From NCBI GenBank assembly GCA_003991915.1, contig RQTK01000020.1, positions 378,394 to 442,393 on the forward strand: a DNA stretch of 64,000 nt. The letters are read 5' to 3'. The notes below the pieces were generated by a model, which saw nothing but the letters and a program-made list of their open reading frames with translations, was not told where the DNA came from and did not search any database. The position numbers and the translations under genes were made by a program. Positions 53,404 to 64,000 of the stretch are shown here, in pieces. This DNA is from Elysia chlorotica (lineage: Eukaryota > Mollusca > Gastropoda > Plakobranchidae). Numbering within the stretch: position 1 is the first letter of the stretch; the number at the start of each line of letters is the position of its first letter.

Positions 53404-53637
53404 GCCAACTAGGGGGAATCAGGCTAACGTTGCTGATGTACGTTTTGAGCTATAGCTCTTCCTGAATGTAGAAAAGCTACTACTATAACTATTAAGCTTT
53501 TTCAGTGTCATGTGAAAAATATATGATCTCTGGTTCTTGAAAAAAGAAATTGTTTGAAGTGCACATTATGCTTTTTGGCAGATTATAAACAAATCCAAAA
53601 GTCAAAAATTCCAACATGTGCCGGATTCACCCTGGTT
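53404..53637. mobile_element. MITE family M1, copy 3, in the CK1 3' UTR
   Basis: Ends CCAACTAGGGGGAATCAGGC and TGTGCCGGATTCACCCTGGT pair as inverted repeats like those of copy 1. The internal CCAAAAGTCAAAAATTCCAA also matches copy 1 (CCAAAAGTGAAATTTCCGAC). Confidence 0.7.
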
Positions 53638-55288
53638 TCTTTATGAGCGTAGGTAGAAGAGTAGAAAAAATGCGTAGTACAAACAAGGTTTTTTAAACAT
53701 GAGGTTGGCAGCTCTGAAACCTAATCTTATCTGGGATTGATAGTGATCAAGCAAAAATGCAGTTTGTAACTAATATTGTGTTCAGATTTTTCCCTCTATC
53801 TGATCCTAAATGTAAGCGTACATGTGAGATATGCATAGTCAAAGTGTGTCATTATGCCTCACTACAGTTATGGGTCTCCCCAAAATGACATCGTGATATG
53901 AAATATTTGTTGGAAAAAATAGGATCTTTCATTTTGCAGCTTGGTAGTTTATCCATTCCGATGGTTTTTGTTATTTTGTTATTTTTTTTTTATTTCTGCA
54001 CTTTAATGTTTTGTAAGAGGTATTGGGAGTTCCTGCAAACAGAGAAATATAGGTTATACGTGTTACTAAAATAGGTACTAATCTATCTAAACTCCAGTTT
54101 TATCTTGTGGGAGCTTCTCCAAACGAGAATCCATTTTCATGTGTTTTTTTTGTATATACCAATGTGGGATCATACTAACCCCTCAAGTCTTGTAGATAGT
54201 TGGAATTGAAATTTTTGTCATGCTTTGGTCTAATTTTTTGTTTTTTTTGCATGCAAAGAAAGAATTGGTTAAAGAAGTATGTCTTGAAATTAATTCTTGT
54301 TTACTATTTGGAGTTGTGATAAGCTTTTGAAACAAGTTCTATAGATTAAGATTCTTCTAATTAACAATTTCTTCAATTTTTTAAAATCCTCAATAGTATT
54401 GAAACCCACCTAGATTTATTACCCACAAAGCAGTTCATAAAGAAAGTAACCTAAATTGATGACATTGTCTCAACAGTTTTTCAAATATGAAGCTTCTGTG
54501 GTGCTATGGCAAGGCTGAGAAAACAGTGCAAACTTTTGGGGGTTTATACCTATAATTAATAAATTATATGATCCTGGTTTCCCAATTTTCTTCTGCAAAG
54601 ATTAATTGATTTGCTACAACTAAACTTTCATAGCAATATGACATTATGTTTGGACTTATGGGAGTGCAATTGTTTTGTATGAATGTTGTGTATTCAAAAC
54701 AATACTTGTTACATATGTGAATTGGAGACATAAAAGTCTGGTTGAAATTTAAAGGGAATTCCACCTGCTTTGATAAAAGAATGTAGACTTAATTGTTAAT
54801 TTGTGTAGAGAAACGTGTGTTTGACATAAATTGTAAACTGTCTCATGTACATATACGGCTGTGATTTGTTAGGAAAGAGTGCTTATTTTGTTTGCATTTG
54901 CCTTCTCAGAGGATGCTTTATGACTAATTAAAATGTGTAACGACTCTTAGATAATAATGGAATGGGATGTCTGTAGGATGGAATTCTAAAAATAGAATTT
55001 TTCTGACTTCATGAATGGTGTATCTGAAGCCTTAAGTGAAAATATGTTCTATGATTCAGCCTATAAAGCAATTGGTATCATTCTGAGGCATTTTTCATAG
55101 TAGCAAGGATTAAGAGTTCAAAGAGCTGGGTAGCTAACGTACATTCCATTTTAGAGTAGTGCTAGGAAGAGATTCATGTGCTGCTTTGCGATCTTGCTGT
55201 GTCAGCTGTATATAAATTTAACTCTAATCCTTCCATCTGATGTATGCTGTCGCTTTGTAAAGCTTTTTTTTTTTTCCATATAGATACC

Positions 55289-55366
55289 AGGTGTTATTCA
55301 AAGAAGAGAGTGCTTGTATTTTCTACTAGGTGTTATTCAAAGAAGAGAGTGCTTGTGTTTTCTATC
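55289..55366. repeat. 39-bp tandem duplication in CK1 3' UTR
   Basis: AGGTGTTATTCAAAGAAGAG begins at 55289 and 55328; the copies differ by about one base, so the duplication is young. Confidence 0.93.
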
Positions 55367-57015
55367 TCTGAAGATTGTTGTTTCCATATCGGTTTGTAAA
55401 TTAAGTATTACACCTCAGGCTTTGAAAGTTTATAAATGTTCATTTGTGCATGCATTAAGTGGTGTACTTCATATCAAGCTTACTTTTTATGTATTATTTT
55501 TATATTACTATTAACCTGCTGCTCTGTACCACAATCTTGTAAGAGAGTAAGACATGCACAGTAGAAGACTGTCAAAATAACATAAAAAAGACAATGAACC
55601 TCAAGTTATCATAGGTAAACTCAAATGCAGTATGACTGTGTTTGAAATTTGCTGTTTAAAGTGATATTCTAGACTGTTGGGGAAAAAAAATTGAAATAAA
55701 GACACAACAATCTCAAGATCTTTTTCTAGGAAACCAATGATCTGTATGACAATTTCAGATGCATTGCTTGGATTTAAACTAAAGTTGTTTTTTTTTTTGT
55801 TTTTTTTTTTGTACTGAAGTCTGGTATATAACAGGATCTCTGAAAGTTAATTAAGGCATTGATTGTGTAGTTTTCATTAGGTGTGCCTTAGGTGAATTAG
55901 ATGTAAGAAGCACAGAATTTTATCTTTGTTTTGATTTATGATATATTATAGGACTAGGAAGTGATGTTTTTTCATATTTCCAAGTCCTCCTCTCACTCAG
56001 TTCAGTTTCCGTCCGTGATTAATTCAAGCTTTATTCAAACACACATAAATTTGCTCTCCGCTAAATATCTACTGCACTGTGTTTAAAAAAAAAAATGATA
56101 CAATTTTTTTAAAGTGAGAGTTTTTTCCCCTCTGTTTTGTGTGTGTTTCTTTTTTAATGCTAGATAAGGCACTAGTCGCTATAGGCTGCTTTTAATTTTA
56201 TTTTCTTGATATTTTGTACACAATGCCCAAAAACTTTTCCCATACTATTCATAAGCACATCTGGTTGTTATGTGTGCTTTCTTAAATTTAACTTTTTTTT
56301 TTAAGCCACAAGTTACGGATGCCCCACACGTCCACTAAATTGCCTAATGCTTCGTAAATATCCTTTACTCAGACTCAGAGATGTCATTTCCTTTGCATAA
56401 ACTTTGCAAATATAAGCTGGGCACCTTCACTAAAGTTAGTAAGTGTTGTATTTTAGGTATTATTCCATGTGTGGGCAGTTTCTGGGTGAAATTGTTAAAG
56501 GCCAACTTAATCCTAGCATGGATTACATATTAAACTTTTTTCTGGAAGCTATCACTGAATCTGAAACGCTTGTCTTAAAAAAAAAACTGCATTGAAGCAA
56601 ATAAACAGAATGTTAAGTGTCATGATATAGTTATTGAGTAGGAGATACTAAGTCAGGCTTTAATGCCCTTACTTTTTTTTTTTCTTTTCAAAATGCCAAA
56701 GGATTACATCTACAGTCCATTCATTATAATAAAAAGCTTTGGATTTTCAGTGTATAAACGTTTTCATAAAATCGACAAATTTCATGGATGGTAATACAGT
56801 TATCACAATATTTTTTTTCTTCTATGATTGAAGTTAAAATTAAATGCAATAGGTGGACAAATCAGTATTGATCAATGGTGATGTATATAGATAAAACACT
56901 GCACTATTGTACATCATTTGTCCGTGTTTGCATGCATACATTCAATGAATTTTGATTATAATACTGTGACATTGGAGAACATTGGGGAACAATAAAATTG
57001 ACCAATAATATTACT

Positions 57016-60000
57016 TTACCTTGGGCGTTGCTTGTTTGATGTCTTATTTTTTGTCTGTTAAATTAGTTACTTTATAAATTTACACATTTGTACTTTTGAA
57101 AGAATTTTTGTATATATATATTAATACACCACTCTTGTATTTATATTTAATTACTTGTGATCGAAAGCGGGGTTCAGCATACAGCTTTAAAGTCATGTAG
57201 AAATAAAGGAGATGGTCAGAGGACACAATGGTGTAGTCTGAAATGAGAGTAACCCAGTAGTGATTGAGTTTGAGTTTGCACTAAGTTTTATAAGTGGCAC
57301 GTTGGTTTCCCTCTAAGAACTTGACCTGTACTCTGAAGACAAGACAAATTGGTTTTAAAAGGCAAACAAACTTTCGGATGGTAATGAAATCTTAATCAAG
57401 GTTGAAAAATGGAATTCCCCCTCCCTACGTAGCTAGTTGTTTTAGAAGTGTATAAAATGTGATCATTGTGTTTCCAGATCACATTTTTGTATAGTTTAGG
57501 CTCTAAAACGCTTCTATAACACTGAAAACGAAAGCCTATGCCACAACGATCAGATCGTAAATCTATTAAAATTCTTAAGATTGGTTGCAAAGTTAAAAAA
57601 AAATTTTTTCAGTATTATTTTAGCCCCCCAAAATTGTTGCATTACTACTAATAGTGTCCCGCATTTTGTGACGACTCTTAAATTTCGAGCAAAGAACATA
57701 ACTAGGCAACCACTGAAAATTTTAAAAATTTATATACAAATATTATTGTACATTTCTGTCAAATTAGTTACTTTATAAATCTACGATAAAATTTGGGGAG
57801 TGGGGGAACATAAAGCAAATTACTTAAGAATTACTGTGTCTAACCTATGTTTTTTTTTAATATCAAATTGAAAGGAAAAGTGTTGATAGCTCCAGCTAAA
57901 AAAAAAAGCTGTACAGACAAAGTTGTGTCAAAATGATTCAAGTTCTTCAGACTAGTTGCATATTTTACGGTCTAAAGTTAAGTCCTTGAAAAAGAAAAGG
58001 GACAATAAAATCCTTAGAATTCCCGAAAGTCAGGAAAGCTAATACCAACAAACTGTTTAGGGCATAATGGATGTTCTAGAACAGGCTGAGGCCACATTAT
58101 AAGAACGAGATTTAACAATAGAGGAATTCACTCACATGGCCACCCTGAAACTGTTCCCGCTAGGATCTCGCTAGCGGTAAGCGAGCCAGTACTTGCCATT
58201 ATGCCAATGTTCTATTCTCTATTCACTCAACCACTAGGCATTGACCCGGTGACACGTACCACCACTCACTGCGTCGCTAACTTTAATGCGTAAACGTTTA
58301 GTTGTGCAGCAAAAACTTAACAAGACAAAAGTCACACTGGAAGTTGACAAAACAATCTAATTTGTCGTCTAAAAAAATCTTGTACTCTGGAAAAAAGATC
58401 ACCTTTTTTTTTAAAGGGAGAGGGAGATACGGCTTTTGAGAAATCATCACAGGAGTCAAGGAATACAAAGAGATTTCAAACGTCTGCAGGAGCATGCAAA
58501 GATAATAAAGGAATATTTCTTTGCTTTTTAAGTCTCCTATAAATGATTTTACTCTCCGATTTTTTATTTGTGCATGCACTGCATAAGTTCTGTTACCCCA
58601 ATCATGCTTTCTTACGCTGAACCACTAAGAAAACCGAACAGCATAAGTTGCCTATGTGTAAGCACACGTTTGCGACTTAAAGTAAACCTACCTGCACCAG
58701 TGGTGTGTGTATTGTCTCCAATACCCTGTCGTTTCCTCACTGCCATATATAACAATACATGTGTCTTCATCTGACAATGTAGCACATGGTGATGTTCGTC
58801 ATATACTAAAATAAATATATAATTCCTTATTGACCAAAATTGGGTGGATCCAATTTCTCCTGCTTTTTTTTTTTTTTAACGTTTAACAACAGTCAAATAC
58901 ATGTACATGTATTCGTTGAAGTCTTGGCATCCATGTTGGTTAAGCCTTTAACACACATGAAGAGACAGATGATTGGTTTGAATGGGCACATGTTGCGTTA
59001 GAATGCATGAAACTGAAAGATATCACATGAAGATGGATCTTTCGTATGAATGAACCTCTAGTTGACAAACGGTGAGACATTTCAAGATGCCTTTTTAAAT
59101 TCATGTAGGTTAAATTTCTCTTGACTAAGTGATGTTTATAAATCTTATCTGTGCCTATTGATTTCTAATTTGGAGGGTTGTGCACTTTTGTCAACCAAGT
59201 CATTTGAAAAGACTTTGCCAGTTGCCAAATTATAGAACAGACCAAGGACTTCTGAATGCAGGTAGATTTTTCATCGATAGCAATTGACATCGCTACTAAA
59301 AGCACGATTTTTCTTGGCTGCCACATCTTTTCATTAAGGGCTCGAAAATAGGGTACATAATGTACACTGACATTTCCTGTACAGGTATTTGAACAAAAAT
59401 TAAAGTTGGCAATTCCTTAGATCTTTCTATTATAATGCATGTTATACATTAAAATCAATAAGCCAAGCAATCGAAATTTGGATCTCAGACAGTATGTTAC
59501 TTGTTAGTTTCTGTACCTTTTAGTGAAACTGACATTAACACATAAAATCAATCCAGTAGTGAGTATAGGTTAAGTGGATATGATTAATGAATCATTTTAC
59601 AATTAGACCAATACATGTACATGTATAGTGGACCTTATTTGAATTTTTTCCAAGGATTGTTTGGATTAAAAATAATTCTTTAATATACACAAGTCATTTA
59701 ACGGTACCCAATTCACGATAACTGTGTAGCTACAGCAGGAAAGCAAGGAATATATAAGAATTTAAAGGTTGCAATTTTATCCTAAAGCAAATATGAGGTT
59801 GTAGGTTATTTTTTTTAAGTTCATGAAGTCTGGTGAACTTTTGTTTTTTAAATCCCTAACAACCAAGAGATATTTTTAAAATTCAAAAAGTAATCAAACC
59901 CACACAAATGAATATTTCTGAATAATTAACATAAAGGAAAGGAAAATTTCGAATATGTGTAGTTTGAAAGTTTGAAATAAATGTATTTGGTTTCAACAAG

Positions 60001-60234
60001 TATTTTGAACTTGAATGCAAGTCCAGATTTTTTTAATATTTTTTTTTCTGAACTGAAACTTTCACATCACACAAATGTGTGACTGCCAGATATTGTATAG
60101 ATTTTGCTTTTCAGATAACATGTAGTGATGTGCAACTGAATTTAATCAAGAAGAATTGAGACAGCTTCTTTCTAGTTCTACTTGATACATGTACTTAAAT
60201 TTAAAAGAAAAAGAAATTACAAACAACACAACAA
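57016..60234. other. Intergenic space between convergent CK1 and SF1 genes
   Basis: AT-rich. A possible tRNA-like SINE relic lies at about 58130-58270 on the minus strand (CCTAGTGGTTGAGTG as an A-box-like start; hairpin CGCTAG...CTAGCG). Palindromic ACATGTACATGT words occur near 58907 and 59612. No gene recognised. Confidence 0.5.
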
Positions 60235-61598
60235 ATCACATGGTAAGTGGTTTATTCTTTATGAAAATTTTTTGAAAACATGTTCTGAAAAAATGTTATA
60301 GTATGCTGATAACAGTCAAGACCAGCTCTTGAGGAATTCAAGTCTGGAATTTTTGTGTGAAATATTTCTGTAAAGTGTAATGTTAGCTTAAGAGATTTTT
60401 TCTGCAATGACAAAATGATTCTGTTTGTAGCCTTGAACATTGTTTTTTTCTTCAATTGTGAAAGGGTAACAAACACATTTTTACATTAACTTTGATGGAT
60501 TGATATAGAAAGAAGACATTTTCAAACATAACAAAGACACAAAAAAACAATCATTATTGAGTATGAGTGAGTTTGCCAGTACCAGGTACCCCTTACTATG
60601 ATTAGACACACAGCATCGATAAGAAAACTTCTGTGCTACTGTATGCACAAATATATTTCCTGGCAGACAAACTTATCTTTTGAGAGCCAGTATACATATA
60701 CCCCCCCTCCCCTATCTTTGTCAAGCCCAGTCACATGTAACATAATTATTTATCTTCCTGTTAGTGTTATGTGTAATATACATATTTTCATTTGATTTAC
60801 ATTTCTTCATCAGCTTTACAAACTAAAAATTCTTGATTAAGAAGTAATTCAGGTTAATTTATACAAGTAATTGTATCAGTAAACCACCCACTAATAAAAG
60901 CTGCCGGTGCCACATGGGCCGAGCTGAAGAGGACCAGCCAAAACCGAGTCAGGTGGAGGGTAGTTGCTGCGGCCCTATGTTCCATAGGATTCATTTAGCT
61001 CATAGAGTTAATACTTTCCTACACTTCATGATCTTGAAGGTCGAACTGCTTGATTTAAAACTTTCCAGTATTCTCTTGTTAAAAGAAAATGTAATTAGAA
61101 ATTTCGAATCTAAAGCAAGAGCTTAGCGATATACAAGATGTGTATGAGCAAATATTAAAGAACCAAATGAAGAAAAAAGAAGCTCATTATGTCACACCGA
61201 TATAAAACAAGGTGTATTACTGTAAGTAATTTTTCAAACCCTTTACCCCGCCATTGAAATGTAAAGAAGATTTTAACTACATAAATCTAAGTATTCTGGG
61301 CCATCTCACACACACACACACAAAAATTACTCCAATGAAATAGGACTTTAAATGTAAAGCCTGTCTATCTAAAAAATGCTATCATTCACAAAAAATCGTG
61401 AGCTTTGCCTTACTTCCAAACTTTTTCAAAGTCGCGTGTCCATTTGACATAATTCTTTGATTTAAAGGAAAATACAAGCAGAAAAGGGATACAGAGTGAA
61501 GCTGGCAATTTCCACCAAAGGGAATTTCTTCCAATAAAATTCTAACTGTTCAATTTGACACCCTAATTACTTATTCACATTGGATCATCTATCAATTT
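60235..61598 (-). other. SF1-like 3' untranslated region
   Basis: Runs leftward from the stop at 61599. On the minus strand an AATAAA (60251-60256) is followed by a GT-rich element, TGTGATTTGTTGTGTTGTTT, a good polyadenylation layout. No coding signal was found within it. Confidence 0.55.
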
Positions 61599-61969
61599 TT
61601 AACTAGGTGGTGGGGGTGGGGGCGGTCCACCCATCATCATTTGGTTCATGCCCTGCATCCGTTGATTGTTAAAGCCCATGGGCGGGGGAGGGGGAGGAGC
61701 AAAGGAGTTGTACTGTGAGGTAGTCTGTGGCGGGGGAGGAGGGACTGCTGTGGTCATGAGCGGTGGTGGCTGCACAGGGCCTGGTGGGGGGCCTGACATA
61801 GACATGAGGGACGGAGGGGGAGGGGGCTGTTGCTGCTGCTGCCAGGGTGCTAGTGAGACAGGTGGAGGTGGTGGAGCCATTTGGGGAGCTTGTTGCTGTT
61901 GCCAGGGCGCCCCTGCCGATGACGATGGCTGCTGTGGTGGCCCCTGCTGTTGCTGGATGCCCATTGCAC
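61599..61969 (-). CDS. SF1: Splicing factor 1 (SF1/BBP)-like, final exon of the spliced isoform
   Basis: On the minus strand the acceptor is CACTGTGCAG and the exon completes a Gly codon begun in the previous exon. It then reads AMGIQQQQGPPQQPSSSAGA, PWQQQQAPQMAPPPPPVSLA, PWQQQQQPPPPPSLMSMSGP, PPGPVQPPPLMTTAVPPPPP, QTTSQYNSFAPPPPPPMGFN, NQRMQGMNQMMMGGPPPPPP PS, then TAA. Repeated PWQQQQ blocks among polyproline runs characterise the C-terminus of metazoan SF1, the branchpoint-binding protein of early spliceosomes; polyproline here binds WW/FBP-type proteins in relatives. The KH and zinc-knuckle domains lie beyond the window edge, so identity rests on this tail alone; another proline-rich RNA-binding protein is possible. 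Confidence 0.72.
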
Positions 61970-63163
61970 CTGCACAGTGAGAGTAAAATAAAGCATAAAC
62001 ATTGCCATGGTCAAGAACTGGGAAACAACACCAAAAACAAGCTCTACAGCTTAACATTTTTGTTTAAAAAAATAAATGTGAAAATTTATGAACAGACAAA
62101 AAGAAAAGAAAAATTCCACAAATTGTCTCAAAATAATGCAACCTCTAGTCATTCAAGTAAAATCCTTGAACTCCAAAAGAAAGCAACAGAGGGAAAAAGT
62201 CTAAGCAAAGAGGAATTAAGTAACCATATCAATGCAAGGAAAACAAGACTTCCACAATTAAAATTTATCCTTTTATTCTTGTAATGAAAAGTTTGATCTT
62301 TACAATTTACATTCAAAATTATGAATTAAAAAAAACAACAACATAAAAATAGATTGCATGAGGCAAATATCTGAACTAAATGTACTCCATTGTTTTGATT
62401 GATCAACGAAATGGGTGACAAAAATGTTTATAATTATAAATACACATGAACTGTATCACAAAGCTGCCTCCTGTAGGGAGCAGAGACAAGAAATAATTTG
62501 CCATTGCTATTTAAGGGACAGTCAATTGCATGTTATGTCTCACTTGTATCAGATTAAAACAACAACTTTATATACAATCATACAATCAGCTGTGCCATAT
62601 AAATTGGATGAAATGAAACATTGAAGCATTCAACATCAAACACACAATTTCACAGATAGACAGTTTCCTTTTTATTTTAATCTGCTATAATCTTAAAACT
62701 AACCTTATGAATCAGAGATAATTCATTTCATTATTTTACCATAGCCAAGAAAAGATAGTTATGAAGTTTTGAATAGCAATGAAAGGATACTGAATCCTGT
62801 AGAATTATTGTAAAAAATAGTTTTTGAAAATTGAAGGAGAATGCTTATAGCCCTTTCTGTTTGTTTGGCCTAGTAATATTTTATGAAAACAAAATATGAA
62901 TCTTAAAAAGAATGCAATCAAAAGTAAAAAGTTATGTTGCAGTTAATATTTACTTCCTCAATTAATTCTTCAATTTTTTGCTTAATTTACAATCATTGAT
63001 AAAGAATTTGAGAGGCCCTTTAAAAAAAAAAAAAAATCTTGTGAGCATAGAGCCTATTGAAAATGTACAAATAATGGTATGATAGAGGCTACCATTTGCC
63101 ACCCTGAGGGCTGCCTACATTCAAATTTATCAACACTGGAAATGGAGCTGAAGCCTTTCTTTT
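61970..63163 (-). other. Intronic DNA between the two SF1-like 3' ends
   Basis: AT-rich with no recognised element. It would be intron for the spliced form and 3' UTR for the read-through form. Confidence 0.6.
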
Positions 63164-63840
63164 CTAATTTCTCTGTGATGCAAACCAATGATAGTTACTA
63201 TTGCTATGTTCTGGACCCCTCATGTTTTGGTGAGGTGGTTCCCTTTGTCCGGCATTGACATTGTATTGGTTTCGTTGCTCCCCCATCATGCTACCACCAC
63301 CATTCTGGTGAGACAAATGCATAGAACCGCTTGCCTCACCACCATTAAATCTAGGCTTTTGGTTGAAATATTGGCCACTATTATCTACTTGACCAAAGTT
63401 ACCCTCGCGGATATTAGGACCAGGTCCTCTAAAGTGGTTAGGGTTTATTTCCCTCATTTGGTCATTTGGACGATTCATTCTTAAATCTTGTTTATTCGGA
63501 CCCATTTGTCCCTGTTCAAAGCAAGATCTGTTCATTGCATGGGGGTTAGGAAATCTAGAAGGAGCACTCCCCCCTTGCTGAAATGAGTTAAACTTTTGCT
63601 GATAAGCGGAATTGGCTGTATTAGTTTGCATATTAAAATCTTCAATCTTCTTCATTCCAGCATCATCAAAAGAACCATTCTGTCCAGCTTTTGGCATAAC
63701 TTCATTAGGAAGTCTCCATATTTCTTTCTGTTGCTCCATAGATTGAGAAAACTGGTTCCTCAGAGGTCCTGCTGATGACAGTGGTGGTGGTGGAGGAGGC
63801 GGTGGAGGAGCTGCCAGTCCTCTGGCTTCGAAAGCCTTAC
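63164..63840 (-). CDS. SF1: SF1-like read-through tail (alternative 3' end)
   Basis: If the donor at 63840 is not used, the frame stays open for 224 codons from KAFEARGLAAPPPPP to HSNSNYHWFASQRN, with TAG at 63164-63166. The tail has a polyproline start, then Asn/Gln/Gly/Met-rich sequence with RGPGP and FNGGE motifs, consistent with a disordered RNA-binding or prion-like segment. So long an open frame in AT-rich DNA, directly in phase with the preceding exon, argues for real coding. No known domain recognised. It may instead be a fortuitously open intron start. Confidence 0.6.
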
Positions 63841-63957
63841 CTGCATGAGCTTGCTGCATCCAGGGAGGCTGTTGCTGCTGCCCTGGTCCTTGGTTCTGGC
63901 TGCTGGTAGGAGGGGGCGGTGGTGGAGCCATCATAGACGGAGGCGGTGGAGGCATAC
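63841..63957 (-). CDS. SF1: SF1-like penultimate exon
   Basis: Acceptor TGTGTGTCTACAG and donor CAG/GTAAGG on the minus strand; 117 nt, starting with two bases of a split codon and ending with one. Reads MPPPPPSMMAPPPPPPTSSQ, NQGPGQQQQPPWMQQAHAG. GQQQQPPWMQQ fits the Gln/Trp-proline style of the SF1 tail. The upstream exons lie beyond 64000. Confidence 0.72.
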
Positions 63958-64000
63958 CTGTAGACACACAATTTCATAAATAATAAATTTTACCTTTACC

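Larger units (their letters stand above)
53230..57015 (+). other. CK1 isoform B 3' untranslated region
   Basis: A 3.8-kb non-coding stretch ending in AATAAA at 56991-56996, with a GT-rich element (TTGGGCGTTGCTTGTTTGAT) starting about 25 bases further on, a standard cleavage layout. It contains an M1 element (53404-53637) and a 39-bp duplication (55289-55366). Confidence 0.6.

Noticed and set aside
61666..61980. Gly/Cys-rich plus-strand open frame
   Set aside because: Antisense shadow of the polyproline and glutamine codons of the SF1-like exon.

Overview
The window is animal nuclear DNA: AT-rich, with intron-split genes and GT-AG splice sites, and packed with microsatellites, tRNA-derived SINEs and small inverted-repeat DNA transposons. 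The mix of SINE bodies and gene structures suggests a lophotrochozoan, most likely a gastropod mollusc. That taxonomic call is inference; no diagnostic marker gene is present. Most of the window is intron, UTR or intergenic repeat. Three protein-coding genes can be supported by reading exons across splice sites.

(1) Positions 5937-10286, plus strand: the last four coding exons of a Na+/Ca2+ exchanger (NCX/SLC8A family), covering the second alpha repeat and the final membrane segments. The gene starts left of the window or in exons I cannot see. Two oddities stand out. A 34-base tandem duplication shifts the frame in the last exon. The intron between the second and third visible exons holds an array of degenerate copies of the preceding exon's 3' end, several with intact splice donors.

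(2) Positions 29013-53229, plus strand: a complete casein kinase 1 delta/epsilon ortholog (doubletime family). Six exons encode residues 1-295, including the whole kinase domain, and a seventh encodes the start of the tail. Two phase-matched alternative last exons follow: one at 45189-45454 with an unfamiliar tail, one at 52964-53229 with the recognisable conserved CK1 delta/epsilon tail. Both last exons are 266 nt including the stop, so both isoforms would be 429 residues. A TATA-less promoter candidate (ETS, NRF1-like and YY1-like sites) lies near 28652-28712, and a polyadenylation signal at 56991.

(3) Positions 63957-61599, minus strand, convergent with the kinase: the 3' end of a proline- and PWQQQQ-rich gene that best fits splicing factor 1 (SF1, branchpoint-binding protein). 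A strong internal donor allows two ends: splicing to a final exon at 61969-61599, or read-through into a 224-codon open tail ending at 63164.

The stretch from about 10.4 to 28.6 kb contains no gene I can support. It holds long di-, tri-, tetra- and pentanucleotide arrays, at least three families of tRNA-like SINE, and a 30-bp minisatellite whose unit contains a perfect RNA polymerase III A box. The kinase region is much poorer in microsatellites but carries three related inverted-repeat elements, a 249-bp pogo-like MITE and a 2.0-kb TA-flanked element just upstream of the distal alternative exon. The three genes show no obvious pathway link; the exchanger handles calcium at the membrane, the kinase is a circadian/Wnt-type Ser/Thr kinase, and SF1 acts in splicing.
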